Shown piece by piece: positions 20,002 to 34,300 of a stretch of 64,000 bases of DNA; the first letter of the stretch is position 1; each line of letters opens with the position of its first letter. The DNA is from Baylisascaris procyonis. Taxonomy: Eukaryota; Nematoda; Chromadorea; Rhabditida; Ascarididae. The notes below the pieces were generated by a model that saw only the letters and a program-made list of their open reading frames with translations, was not told the DNA's origin and did not search any database. The stretch is taken from the NCBI GenBank assembly GCA_037389465.1, contig JAZARR010000175.1, positions 62,001-126,000 on the forward strand, given 5' to 3'. A program made the translations under genes and the position numbers.

Positions 20002-23000
20002 TCTTGCGTTCCCTTCCTTAATAAATAATCAATATTATTATCGAAATCAAGTGCAATGATTCGACGAGTACCAACTCTCTAAATGCCCAGAGCTAACAAT
20101 TTCACAAAGTCACAACAAACACTTAACAACAGTCAACGCATTTAGGTGACTATTGAACCAATCGAAACGCTTTATTGCTCCTCGAACGATACACCATAAA
20201 TGGACGATGATGGAGAATTCTGTCGGTGTTGGAAGGATTGATCGCATTCAAATGGCCGAATCAGAAACCACACTGACAACATAACTAATCGAAATCAATC
20301 CTAAACTTAAGAAAAGACACTCAACGAAAATGCTTCCAAAAAAAAAAAAATCGCATCCGACATTGTTAACACTCAATCGGAGTTAGCATAAATTCGGCTC
20401 ATAAATTCTATCGCCTTTTTAACTGACAATAACTCATTGAGAACAACACAATCGTAACAAAACTTAGGCATAGGACATCATCATTCATATAGGTTGCACT
20501 TAAAAAAGGTCATCGCTACAAATTTTAGGTTCACGAGTTGCAACGATTCAGAGACGAATTTTTCGTATCTGCGATACTATGAAAAAAACTGAAATTGTCA
20601 GACAGACAGAGGCATACATACACAAGCATATTGGCCTCTTATAAAATTTAGAAAAATCATGTTGCGACGTTAAACGTTCGACGATATTAGCTAATCGGCA
20701 CTGCACCATTCTAAAATCGTGCCTGTTAATCCAATAATGATCAACCATCATCCCCCTACCACGACTACAAACAGAGATCACACAGTAAAAAGACATCCAC
20801 AATGCAACAACGACACCACCCACAACACAAAATCGATCAACAATAACCATCAGCAATGATTTCTGCTTTTATATCCAAACACGTCAAAACTTCGTTTGGT
20901 TCGCTATAGATTATAATATACAGTAGTCGATTTGAATAATACCGTAATTAAATAAACGACTGCCTTTAATCTATAATCTTCATGCAAGTATTCTGTGTTC
21001 ATGATGAGTCGTCGTTTTGAATAATCGCATCTTTTCGTTCTACTCTTTGCATATATTTGATTGTACAGGTTGCAAGAGGAAGGCCTATACAAATGAACAC
21101 TAACACGTTTAAAACAAAATGTTTACTGCAAATATACCTGTCTCTCTTTGACCAAGGTGGACTCACTTGGCGAGTATTAATTGATAAACTTAAATATCAA
21201 AATAAGCTTGTTTCCTGCATTCACTTCAACGCACCTAGTATACTTAGCAAATATCGGGAAATGGTGGTTTCTCTAATCAAAACAAAGTCGAATGTAATCG
21301 TCGTTTCGGAAAGATGACTGTTCCATTCAACGTCTGATTCACTCATCCTAAGGAACGAAGGTTAAGATACTTCGTTATGACTGTGAAGCCAATAAGAAGA
21401 ACAAAGCACGAGGGGTAGCAGTACCGGTAAATGACTATATAAATGCAGTTGAAATTGGTGCCGTGTTCAGATCCTGCGACTGCGAACTGTTATGCGTTGA
21501 TACTATTGCCCGCAAAACTTCCCGCTGATTTCAGTCTATTCAGTACGTGATACTTGCATATGTGATGGTGAACAACTCGTTGACTCGATTTTTGAGTTAT
21601 GCATAGTAAACCAAGTGACCTGAATTTGTGGTCAGTGACCTGAACTTTAGTTTTCCTGCTTGCAAAGAGTCTTGTCAATCAACCGGTTTGCTGGGAAATC
21701 TCCAATAGACTCTTGTTGAGCTGGTCCAATATCCCACTCATGGGGTAAAGCTCTTGATCAGGTTTTGATAAACGATATATCCATTGTTCGCAGTGTTCCA
21801 TACCACAGAACTTCTCAATTAGCGATCATGCAAACATTCGGTTTGAAATTGGAATTTATCTTGTAAAGGTTATATGAGGATGCGAAAAGGGGTAAAGGCT
21901 AACGTTATGCTAACTCAGCATAATTGGAATGAACATTTTGAAGGCTCTCCGAGACTGATGAAATATATTATCACTTTTTAAATTTGCTTCTTAAATTAAA
22001 TGATTGAATTATATGAAATTTTAAGTTTTATTTTAAGTTACATTAAAAATTTATGCATAATTTTATTGAAGTTTGCATATTAAAGCAAGAAACCGCTCAG
22101 ACCAGACAATTGCCACCATATCAGCAGCGATTAACGTTTAAAAAACATTTCTTATGGCTCGATCAGCATAAGCCGGGTGGATTAGAGAAGTTTTATCAGT
22201 GTTCAGAGATCCATCGAATCTAATGCGTAATACCTGCTAGAAATCGCAAGAGACCTGTAATATGTGGCAGAAACACTAAAGCATTTTCCAAATACGTTAA
22301 CATAAAATCGAGGAGGCGTTATACGGTCTGAAGAAACCACTCGCCACCTCAGTAGAAAGCTGCAGCCTAATTAATCTGACTTCCTTCATTTACAAAGTTT
22401 TTCGAAGTAATCGTCAAAGATGCATTAATAGATTATTTTACGCAAAACAGCCTTCTGAACGTCGCTCTTTTATTGTCGATTAGTTTCACCGGGAAGCAGA
22501 TCATAGACTTTTCATTTTCCAACGATTTTTACAAAAAATTCCATCATTTTCAACCTTTTTCCGCCGCTTCTTCACCATCGGTTATATCCTTCCAAAATAT
22601 TTTAAAAATTTACCCCTCCTATTTTTTATCTTCGTCCTTAAGGTGAAGAACGCGAAGAAAAGATTTTTAAAAAGTTTTTAACTGACTATAATTAAATTTT
22701 CTACTGTAATCGAGGGCTATCATAACCGATGGTAATAAAGCAATAAAAAGACTTGAAATTTATAAAAAATTTCATGAGAATCACCGAAAAACAGGAATCT
22801 AAAACGTTCTGTCCAGTCAACATTAATGGACCCTAAAAGCAAATTATTTGCCTATCACTAAAGCAGAACGAGAAATATAAGCATAGGGATAGGGAGTAAG
22901 AGTAAAATTTTATAGAAATCTTAACAAATTCCAAATTAATAAAACATAATGAGGGATTTCAAAAATTGCCTTATTGTTACTCAACATTATTTCAAGCAGT

Positions 23001-25320
23001 CGTTTATTTTCATATTGTTTATTGCGAAATCGATTCTCGACGATTATTCAATGCCACAGTTTTAGCCCATTAAATACGCAAAATTATAAACTTTCAGAAG
23101 TGATGCTTTGTGATGAGAGAAATTTTTATCGTTTCTCTACCGCGTCGTCTTGAACCGTATAGCTATCGCTTTCGCAGTGCTGTGGCGATCCGACGATGTG
23201 CGTTTGCTTGTGTTGGCAGGATTGCTTCACGTAGTTTTGGGAAGGTTGGAGGCGGAGGTGAGGGCAAGGTTTCCTGATGTTAATCGAGGGTGCTGCAAAA
23301 GTGAAAGATGTAAGGGTTTTCCGATGTGGATTGTAGAATGCGTAGTTTTGCTCGGAACGATGGGAGAAGGTTTCGGAGTGAGTTATATTTTGCTGAGGTG
23401 AATCGGATTTGTTGAAAGGTTTGAACGATATTGATCAATTGTTCCAAATAACAGCAATTTGTCGGAAATGAAGTCGAATTATGTCCGCAGCGTATCATTG
23501 TTGCAGATTCGACAACTTATTTACAAACAAATAACTATAGACATTAGGTTTAACTATGCCTTAGCAAACTCTGTTAACGTCTGAAGGAACCTATTTCGAT
23601 GATAATTTTAAAAATCACAAACAAATAAATTAGGGACATTAATATGTCAAGTGATCAGTCGAAATAACAGGATGGATATTTCACTGCCCAATTCTAAGTG
23701 AATTTTCTCAACCTTATCTGAGCACCTCAAGTCTGAAAGATATACCGATGGAAAGTACTTCTCATAAAGCGTTGTTGCATATACTTAATTATACTAATTT
23801 CGAATTTATATCGATGAGAATGGTTAGGATAATACATTTAATTCATATCTTGCAGCATGCGTCTGATGTAGACGATAAAGAAACTGAAATATAACTATAG
23901 ATATAGTAAATCTCGTCGAAAAGGTTCTCAGTTCATTGAGCATGAACATGTGCACGGGATACACTAGGTCGGATATATCGTGAAGTGATAGCGGATCAGG
24001 AACAATAATGTAGGCACCTGAATAGTGACTTCTGAATGTGACAACGCTAAATGCCCTCAGGGTTATTACCGTTTCTTTGTTTCAGTTGTTTCACTGGCAG
24101 TAGGAAGGCTTTATACCCGTAACATTGTAGCAAGTGACAGTTTGCTTTGTGGAATGCTTCGGAATTACTATTTAAGAAAGTGTTAGTGCATTCTATGAAA
24201 ACGAAACTTCTCATCAACGGCAGAAACAGCAACGTCTCATTGGTCGATAGCATTTTGAAATATCTTACGGGCATTTTAATATTGCGTTGTTTTTGTTGAA
24301 ATACTGAAAACTCGATTCCCAAATGGAATTTTCGTATGCGTTCGTTATCGAATTCTTTTTCCATCGTATTCATATCCTATAGACGTGAAGAGAACGGCGA
24401 CGACGAGGTCTCGTTGAGAGGCATGCGTCGAATTATTGACGTGCTGAGATGAGAGGATGTGTGCTTCATTGTGGGTGTGCTTTGTTGTCTAATAGTGGTG
24501 CTTTGCTGTATTGCAATCGTGCAACATTTTACCCGATAACTGTACCATTTAACTGTTTATGTTTACTTAAAAGTAACAAAAACTAGTGATATGCAAATGA
24601 GTCATCGAATGCAGCATTATCGAAATAACTCAACGATCATAAGGTCGATGTTGGAAATAACACCGCTTGATAACGAAATGAGAGCGCATACATCTACAAG
24701 TTGTTCTTCATGCTTTTCTTTATAGTCGATGTTGTATAGTTTATTGATCTATTGCCTTAAATATGAGTTGCGCTGAAAATTGTGCATAATTTCTCAGTAG
24801 ATGAAAATTGCTGTTTTTTTCTCGTTAAAAAATTTCCCCACTAACCCATTCATCAAAATTTTTCCTTCTATATATTATGAATTTCTTATACAAACCACGT
24901 CATATGTTGCGGTAGACGGTGCATTTTTTTCGTGTTAATTTATATAAGAGGCGTAGCATTCGAATCCTGGATGGTGTACGTTTATTCGATTTTCTCCATA
25001 TAGGCGACGTAACGAGAAGAGGTAAGAAAGCAGAGAAGACAGAAATCATTACTGCCGAAAAGTTCTATAGGACTTCGGCAGGTGGAAGTTATATGAGGAA
25101 TGGAAGCAAGGAAAGGAAAAGATTGCGGAAATGCATAGAATGGATCAACTCTCGCGATAGGCGTTTTCACTGGTATCTTCATATGACATTTGTCAGTCAC
25201 TTAGCGGATCATTACGGCACCATTTCAACGTGACCACATGTGATCTTATACAATTGTTTTTTTTTTTTTTGAAATTTTCGTTGAAGGTGATTCAAGCGGT
25301 GGGTATAAAATTTCGTCGGA
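20002..25320. other. Divergent intergenic region between mdh-2 and the V-ATPase a gene
   Basis: About 5.3 kb separating two genes transcribed away from each other, so it should contain both promoters. No TATA element or core promoter can be assigned. A decayed LINE occupies roughly 21170-22480 (listed separately). A GC-richer patch at 23140-23400 and an open frame at 24919-25233 (104 codons, basic, no recognised domain) may be 5' untranslated exons of the V-ATPase gene, but nothing joins them. Confidence 0.5.
21170..22480 (+). mobile_element. Degenerate non-LTR retrotransposon (CR1-like LINE), endonuclease part
   Basis: Pieces of one protein can be read in order on the plus strand, across several frameshifts and stops. 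Near 21215 is CIHFNAPSILSKYREMVVSL, then a stretch ending VIVVSE, resembling the start of the LINE apurinic-type (EEP) endonuclease. From about 21390 come KKNKARGVAVPVND and CDCELLCVDTI. Near 21630 is SDLNFSFPA, a decayed form of the GDFN motif, followed by a PTHG segment and VLINDISIVRSV. Near 21815 is SDHANIRFEIG, the terminal SDH motif. Then comes a linker with NVMLTQHNWNEHFEG. Reverse transcriptase motifs are not visible, so the copy is 3'-truncated or the rest is decayed. It is dead: at least ten stops. The clade call (CR1/jockey-like) is inferred from these motif contexts; the ends are approximate. Confidence 0.75.
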
Positions 25321-28300
25321 ATGGGATCGCTGTATCGTAGCGAGGAGATGTGCCTTGCACAGCTCTTTCTACAAACCGAAGCCGCCTACACATGTGTTGC
25401 TGAGCTTGGCGAACTTGGTCTTGTCCAATTCAGAGATGTTAGCACCTTTCATTCTATTACTATAGACTATCCTAGTTACTGTGATTCCTGCTTAAAAATC
25501 TATGATGTTTACGACACCACTTTTGTATGGAACTATAATTTTTTTAAAAGTAAAAATTGATATTTTTCATCAGTTGATGAAGTTACCGTTATTGCTGCTT
25601 CGATTATTGGCCTAGTGGCCCAATTGGCCCAAAAGCGTAACTCTGTGGCCCAATGATCAAACAGTCAAATTCAACTGGTGAAAGTTCAACTCAGCTTTAG
25701 TTCTATCAGAGCCGATCGTTTACAAAAATTACACTTTTGATGTGCCATTGCAATGTTGTGCATTATTTTCGGAACTCGAAAATATTCTTTCGTTGGAAAA
25801 AATTTAAAATCGAGTAATTTGTTTCAAAGAATAGCTCCCTGTATTTAATCATTCAACCATTTTATTTTTTAAAGACCGCTGTGATCTGCAAATGATATTT
25901 TCAAGGGAGAATTGCTTAGAAAGTGATATTTTGGTTCGCCACATTCCTGCGAGAATAATGCTCTACGAGAGTATTAATTGGAAACATTGTTTATTCGATC
26001 GTGAAATGTTTTTTTTCTTCAACGAGAGCTGTCCTAAATTAGCTTTGCTTTTAATTTCTTGCAACAAAGCCGCATTTTCGTGGCGTATGGATTGGCCGCT
26101 CGGCGCATTGCAACCGTTTTTGCACAATGCCTGTATTTCCGTTAAAGAAAAAATTCTTTCAGAACAGTTATTAATCGAATTTAGAAGCCAGAGTGGTTTA
26201 GTTAAAAGATTTGAATAGTTAAAAGATTTAAATAAAAGTAAACGATAAATGGGCTATTAACATTTTCAATGATCAGCAACATAAAAATTTTGATGAACCT
26301 TTCGGAAAGATGCAATCAAAGCTGGGAAAAGTACCACACAACATTTGAGCGATACGCTCAACCACATCTGCGCAGACGCTCATCGCCCACGCACATCCTT
26401 CCCTCTTCTCTTCACCTCCCTTCCCCTCCCCTCCCCTCCCTCCTTCCCTTTTCTACACTTCCCACATTCCTTAATTTTTTTTAGTGCACCCAATGACTCT
26501 AAATAATTTTGTTATCTTGAATCAAAAACAAGCCATTATGTTATGATGAATGTCTAGAGCAATAATTTCTATGCACAATGTTCCCATATATGATTTGCAC
26601 ATATATATTGCATTTTCTTTCTTTAATAGAGGTTTAATATTTCATATACAATTCACTTAACGACCGTCCATCAACACAAAGATATTTTAGTGGCTGAGGG
26701 CAAATATTTCAGTCGTTCACTATCGCCAGATAGGGAGGGAAGGGGGAGAAGGTGCTTGTAGATCATTGCAATATAGCGCGATGGATTACTGATTACTCAT
26801 TCACTAAATATTTATACCTTTATTTTATATTGTAGTAAACAGTTCAGTAAAAATTATTTGCAGTTGAATGCTGAAGTGAGCGCATTTCAACGTAAATTTG
26901 TGAATGAAGTACGAAGATGTGATGAAATGGAACGAAAATTGAGTTAGTTATTAACGTTTTTTTATGAGAATACAAAATTGTTTGTTGACAAATCCATTAA
27001 CATCACTGATATTTTTATAATATGCCATTGAATGTCTCAGATTAATACAACTGTAATTCCACTTTGAACTAATAAAATCACCAGGTGGAAGGGGAGAGGT
27101 GTATGAGGGGAAGTCAAGAGTGAAATTGTATGGGTATTGTTTCGAATGTCTTTGAACTTCATATGTTTATTAAGCTTTATGAGGCGTAACTTCGATGATG
27201 GCTGTTCCGTAAGTGTTTTTGAAGATAACGATTAATGAATAATTCTGGGTCATAATTTTTTGGGTCATGCTATTGAGAATAAGCGTCGCATTCTGTATAG
27301 GCAATATACAGCTAAAATTATTAAGGTTGCAAATATCCCATCCATGGTGTCGTAATTTCTTTTCGAAAGAGTTGGAGATGATGTTGAGAGGAGAATAGTC
27401 ACATTTAGGAAGCTGTTTTAATTATACGGTGATTGATTATATCATGACCTACAATAATCTCTTGTCTTTTGAAGTTTTTGTTGAATAGGAAGCTCGGTAA
27501 TAAAGCTAGATGGCATTGATGAATGCAAACCAACTTCTACATCTGCTATACCTTAATTGCTTGAAGGGTGTTAATGGGCAAATCGTCGAACGTTATATGG
27601 AGCTAGATTAAGAGACGTTTTGAGAAAAGGATTTATGTTTGAGGATTTATGATATTAAGACACCACCGATTATGTTTGCACATTAAAGTTTGTTATGTAT
27701 GATTTGATGGGTCATTTCAAAAGTTTTCAGAGAGAGAGAAAAAGTACACGTTATGTCTTCTAGAAGATTGACGATGGGTGATGTGAGTTACGTTGTCCAA
27801 GCATAACTGCCATAAGGGATTATCCGTTTTTTTTTTTTTGGAATCAGTTCCCTAGAACTTTTTGGTCTTTCGATGATAATCTTATACCACAAGCTTTCAA
27901 AAAGACTATTCAAGGATTTTTGGAACGCGAAATCAAGAAGGATTCAATACCGATGTTGGACACTGGTGAAAACCCGGATGCACCACAGCCTCGAGAAATG
28001 ATCGATTTGGAGGTGCAGTAAAATTCATATAAATAAAATTCGTATGCATTTAAACTCTTGGGGAGTCGAGCGATATGACTGTTTTAGTTTTTTAGCGTTT
28101 ACAACAGCTTCAGCAATATAAACAATGATGTTTGGGATATGTATAACACTATATTCGGTGAGAAGGGGAAGGTAATATGTAAGGAACGGAAAGGATATTC
28201 GGTGAGGAATGGAAGAGTAGCCAGTGAGGAAGGGAGAGGCTTAATCGACGTGGAGAGGAGGAGGTTACCGATGTGGAGGGCGAGGAATAATCGATGAGGG

Positions 28301-31300
28301 AGCGGATGAGGTAATCGATGGAAAGCGAGAAGAGAAAGGAAAGCGAGATTAGATTATTGAGGGACGATGACGTCATGAATTAAGTCGCTAATGAGAAGCA
28401 GAAGCTGAATTGTTATCGAATCTATACCGACCATATGGTAATTATTGATTTTCCGATTATCATAGATGATGTCTGCAGTGTTCATGTGGATTTTAAGAGT
28501 ATCCTTCGTTTATTGTATTGATTTTTAATGAAATTAAATGATTCATTCGAGCTTTAGCTATTTTAATAGTCTCAAATTTTGATAGAAAGATATATAAATG
28601 CGAATTTATTAAGGCGACTTTCGAGAAATTGGAGAACGAATTACGCGAAGTGAATCAAAATGAAGAAATGTTGAAGAAAAATTTCTCGGAATTGACCGAA
28701 TTGAAACATATTTTACGCAAAACACAGCAATTCTTTGAAGAGGTTTGCTTTCATTTTTATGTGCATATTTTGTTATTGATGAGGCAATATTTTAGACTTT
28801 TTTTGGTTTAAAATGTTTAATCTTTACCGTTTAAATTTTTTATGGGATGATTTTTTTAGCTGAATAGAAATAGTTGACGAGCGGTTGTATGCAACGATCA
28901 AAAGTTTTTTTGGGAAATTTTCATTTTTTTAGGTCGAATTTTTATCTTTTAAAAAATGGTAATTATAAAAGAGTAATAACTGTTGCCATCTAATTTGAGC
29001 TTTGGTGTTTTTTAACGTTATAATGAATTAAGATCAAATCGAATATTTCAAGTTGATGGCCTTTCATCTAATAATGTTTGTCTTGTTTCGCATGATAAGT
29101 GTCGATGAATCTTAAAGGAAATCGAAATCAGAGAGCAAATAAAATTACAGAGCAATAGGGGGGGGGGATGAATATTGGCATTCCTTTATACAGCACCTTT
29201 CTATTTGTTTTTGTTCAAATTTGTGTTTGGTTGTAAGGCTGTTAGCTAGGAATAGGAGAAAACGACCCTCTATCCATTCACTCGATAATTAATGAATCTA
29301 GCAGAAAAGGTTCTATGAATTTTTGGGTGCGATCAAATTTCTTCATCTTCAATTAACTTCAAATGATTAAATATGCACCTTTTTATGAGATGGCTATTCA
29401 CTCATCCCGCCTCCTCCCTCCCACCCTCCGTACAGATGAAAGTGTAAGAGTCAACTCCTAGGATGAGTCTTGGATGCATATATTGAATAAATATTTCGGA
29501 TGCAGTACTAACATTGAAAATTCATGAATTTACTTTTCTACAATAATGGAAGCAAAGTGAAACATGGGGAGTGGTCTAAAGGGGGAGGGAGAGGGGGTAT
29601 GTAGTTCCGAGAAAGCAAGTTTATAAATTGTTGCTTCCTAGCGATGTTAGCTTGCATGGAAATTGGCGCACTTTCTTTTGTGCAATTGCACGTTTAACCT
29701 ATGTTGATATGTTAACAGCATCCCTTCATTTAATCTGCTTCTTTGCTGTGCATGGCATGCTATTTCCCAGTGATTTTTGCTATTCTTTTATGTTTTTCTA
29801 AACTATTTTTGATTTCGACGTTTTCTTTCTTTCCACTATTTTCGATGTCTTTATTTTCATTTCTTCTTTTCTATCTCTTCGCGGATCTTAGCTATTTAGC
29901 GAATTCGATTCATCACCTATATGGCCAGATGGATTGTTTGAAGAGTTCACCACTTCCGATTGTTTTCTCGACTGATTGCATTTAATTTTTTCAGTTTCTA
30001 TATAATTGTTTATAGTTTTTTTTTTCAATAAGGTTTTTATGGGCGCCAACTTAAATAATTTTATTTTCAAACATTTTGTTAGAACTTTTTGAAATATATT
30101 ATCAAATTCCGTTCGTCCAATTTTCCAGTTTTTTCAAAATTTTTTTTTCAGAAATTTTCATCAAACTATAGATTGTAATGAGTATAGAGTCTAACTTTGA
30201 GAGCATTATTTGAATAGGCATGATTTTTTGCTTTCGCATTTGTTCGTTAATGAAAATCGTATAATGGTTGATGTGTTATGGCTTTCTTTCATTTGTGCTT
30301 GAATAGCAATTGTTGTTTGAAATCGGGAACGATATTCGGCTCAAATGCGGCAAACAATTAATACGAAATTTGTATTTATGTCAGTGATAAAAGCACCGCA
30401 CTGTTTTGTTCAGTATATTCAGTAGGTTTATCGAGTCTTATTATCAAGCCCTCTCTCTCTCCCTATTTCTGTTTACTCTCTTTGAACGCGAAATAGTGTT
30501 AATTGATTGTTGCATTAGATTCTTGAGCCTTGGAAAACAGCATTCCTTTTGGCTGCATGATCTTAGGATTGCATGCAAAATCATCAAGTATGAGAAAAGA
30601 GCTTTCAAAATTTTTTTTCTTTGATAGTGACTATAAAATGTATTTTTGCAACGATTCGGCTTTCATGACTGATCTCATATATCCACACGTGGAATCAGTG
30701 AGATATTTGTAGCTTTGTAGAATCTTGCATTCACCTTCTTGTTAAGGTGTGGGATTCTGATGTTTAGTCCTTAACAGTCTTCCAGGTGAGATTTGTTAGA
30801 AACCAATTCCATGGTTTTGTTTAGAATATTTTGAATACATTAGTTTACTGAATGAGCAGGACCATTGTTACATAGGGTGGCATATAGAATGCGTGGCATT
30901 TGGGTCCTCTCACTTCCATGATCCTTCAATGCGCACTGCACACTGACATTTGAGCTTTTGGAGTCTTTTAATTTGAGTGCAATGCGGAGGTTATTCAAGA
31001 ATATGAGGAGCTGCTGAGATAAAAAATGACTATTTTTAGAAATGTTTTTCTGGTTTTTCTTGATTTAGTAAAGGAGTTTATAGAGTGTTTAGTTGTAAGC
31101 TTCTATAATTAGGATAACTTCAATGGTAAATATTCTACTAAGAGAGGAGAATGAGGGCTTCTTTTATCTCAAATAAGCATTTGTAGCAGCATTCCTTTAA
31201 TCTTCCGCTCGGTAGTATGCTAATCATACTTCTTTGTTCAGTTAGGTACAAGAAGGCTGCAATTATTTCACATTAAAGCAAGAGAGTATTATGTAACCAA

Positions 31301-34300
31301 TTGATGCCTGCGTGAAATATAAATACTTTTGTTCACTGATGGACTACTGCTGTGTGGTGATGTGCATGTTTAGTATATTTATAGCTGTAGTTGTTGTGGT
31401 TGTTGTTTTTGTTGTGGTATGTCGGCTGGATGATCTCTAGGTGGAGCACGACAGGTGGCTTCCGATGTATAGGGCATCCACCACTCGACGAGGCTCACTT
31501 CCTGAGGATCAGCAAAGCTTGCTGGGTGATTCTTCAACGGGCGGTTGGACAGGTGCACTCCGATTTGGGTAAGTGATCGTCATCATGAACATCCTGTATG
31601 ACACTTTTTATCGTTTTCTTGTGTTTCGGTTACTTGTTTGCTCTTGTAGTGATTTGCTAGTGTTTTTTATATTGGTGGTCTTTTCTTGATTATTTAAAGG
31701 TTTTCATAAGTGTGGAATAGGATACGGTTGAAGCCCTTACGTCTCCATGATAGTATTCTTTGTTTGCAAATGATTGGGAATAGCATACCCGTGGAGAATC
31801 GATGAGGGGAGCTTGATGCTTCGGGAAGGCATGGATCAGATTTCGACGTCAACGCAATCGTAGTATGAAATCGAGTAACGAAACCAGTATTTTGAATAAC
31901 TGAGGGTAATAACTAACTGAGACAACAAAAAAAAAAAAAAATTATGGGTTACGCTAAAAGATTGCCTCAGAATCTTTTCTTTCTTTAGGAATCCAATTGT
32001 TTCAAATTTTAAGGAAGGTAAGTAATTGTTCGGAAATAGATCTGCATTTGAGGGATAGAGAAAAGAAGCGTTCGAATTTCTGCTGCTCTCATTCTTGCTT
32101 TACTAGCATTGTTGAATATTTAAGCGTTGATAAAGCCAAAAGTAGGTAATTGCATTCTAACACTACGGCACTTATTAAATACAGTATGGGTGCAAGTAGG
32201 TAGTCTGAATGGAGAATTCAGGTGAACTTGTAGTACTGTAATTATTCCTATTTTAAATAGTGTTGAAGGGGGGGGGAGTTAATGTATACTGCGGTGAAAG
32301 TTGAAAAGATTTGTGAATGTGCAATTGTTGCGAGAAATAAAAGTATCACATTCGTGATTTGTACCTCTAGTCATACGTTGTTGAACAACAAAAACTACTG
32401 TGGTAAAATAGAGTAATATAATTTAAATAACCCACTTTGTGTTATACTGTATTCGGTGATGAGAACGACATTACCGTAGTAATTCATTATTAACTATTTT
32501 GATACAGTAGGCCGATCATTTTTAGAATATCAAAAGACATTTGGAATTACTTTTTTCATACGTTTTGGCATTGCCTTTTACTCGTACGGATTGGTTTTTC
32601 ATGAAGCTTTAAATATATATCATTCTTCGAAACTGTCGACGGCGTTTATAATTGTCTCTACCCTTTATTATTACATTATATTTATTTTTATTATATCAGC
32701 TTTTTATTCCTTCAAAACTTTACAAATACCGCCTTTCTGCTTTCGTAACAAGACCTGGAAGATTGCTCTTTTCAACTTTTTCTTTTTTAAATAATACATT
32801 CAATTCAAATTAGGTTAGTATTAATTATCCTTTTATTTATGTTATCTGATATACTCAAATATTTAATTTTCATGTCGTATATATAACTTCATAAACATCT
32901 ATATAACTGTACAAATGATATAGTGTTGCGGTACGTTGTTTTAAGCTTTACGTTGTAATAAGTGTTTATCTTGATTTACTTCCGCCCCTCGAAAACAGAA
33001 ATCGCCAAAATGTAGGAAGGAGTTTAATATTGAATCGTCGATACTCCTATGTGTACTTACTTGACTCTTAGCTGTTGTTATTTATAGGGTAGATTGGTGC
33101 AAAATTTTTGTTATATTATTAATTCTTTCTATTTATGCAGAACTTATTCATATATCATTGATTTCATCGCTCAAAATGCTTCTCATATCTGTTTTTTTTA
33201 ATATCTTTTAACCCGTCACCTCCCTAGCATCGTTCCTCTTATCCTCAATATTAATACTATTTACCTATTTTCTTGCCTTCTGCATTTGACACTTTTGAAG
33301 TTATACCTTTTTAGATAACTATATCTATAAAGGTTAATTAATAGTCACCTAAAAAGAGTGCATGAATCATATATGCTGAAGAAGTAAGTAATGGGCGAGT
33401 AATTCATTTCTTCAGTTTATTTGAATTCTTATTTTTATTTCATAGTGTTTACTGTGTGCAATAATCCCCCACCCCCCACCCGTTTCCCCCTTCCCCTATT
33501 GCCACGAATTTCAATCAAGTATAGTTGACTAGATGAACCATCATTGCTACTTATGCACTAAAAAATAACGCTCATTTTTCCCGCTTAGTCGTTGATAGTC
33601 GGTGTTTTTTTTTTTCTTTTTGTAATGCTATTGAGTGTTTACTGTTATTGCTGCATGCGTTATGCTCTTCTTTTTTTGCTCACTTTTTTTTGCACGCTAT
33701 CGTAACGTCAATTCTTAAATGTTTTGTTATAACAGTGCTTTCTACGGCTAATAATTACCGTAACGAATTTAATAAAAGTCCCAATAAACTTTTGGAGTTT
33801 CATTTTCTTTCTAGGTGGCTTATCGTTAAGAGGGAAAGTCGTTTTTTTTTTGAGATTTTACAATTCACTCATATATGAGAAGGCAGTCCAATAAATGCGT
33901 TTGGTTTTTTAAACTTTTTTTTCGGTGTTTTTGGGTGTAAGCATTTCCTGATATGGATTTTATTTTTTGTTGACCATAAATAATTGTGATATTAAGGTTC
34001 GTGGGGGGGGGGGGTATAGCGGATAGCATTATACGTTGTCTTCCTCATAGAATCGTTTCAACGGTGCCTCACCTCCCTGCAGTTGAGAATGGGATACTTG
34101 CTAAGGTGTGGATACAGAATATGCAAAAATCACTCTATGATGTATGCGAAAAGCTGTCATAAACTGTTACTGAATGAAAACTAGTTCTCAAATGTAAAAG
34201 ACTTTTTCCCGGAATTTTTTATTATACTTTTTAGAAAAATAGGATGTCTCGTTTCAAGTAAAGAAGGAACGTATGCTGCACTTCAAAAAAAAGGAGAAAA

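Noticed and set aside
24919..25233. 104-codon basic open frame ahead of the V-ATPase gene
   Set aside because: No recognised motif and no in-frame splice into the first exon. The V-ATPase N-terminus at 25321 is already the conserved family start.
25304..25309. TATAAA just before the V-ATPase start
   Set aside because: It is only about 11 nt before the ATG, too close for a TATA box to serve that start.
25892..26218. 108-codon open frame in the first V-ATPase intron
   Set aside because: The exons on either side join in phase without it, and it matches nothing I know.
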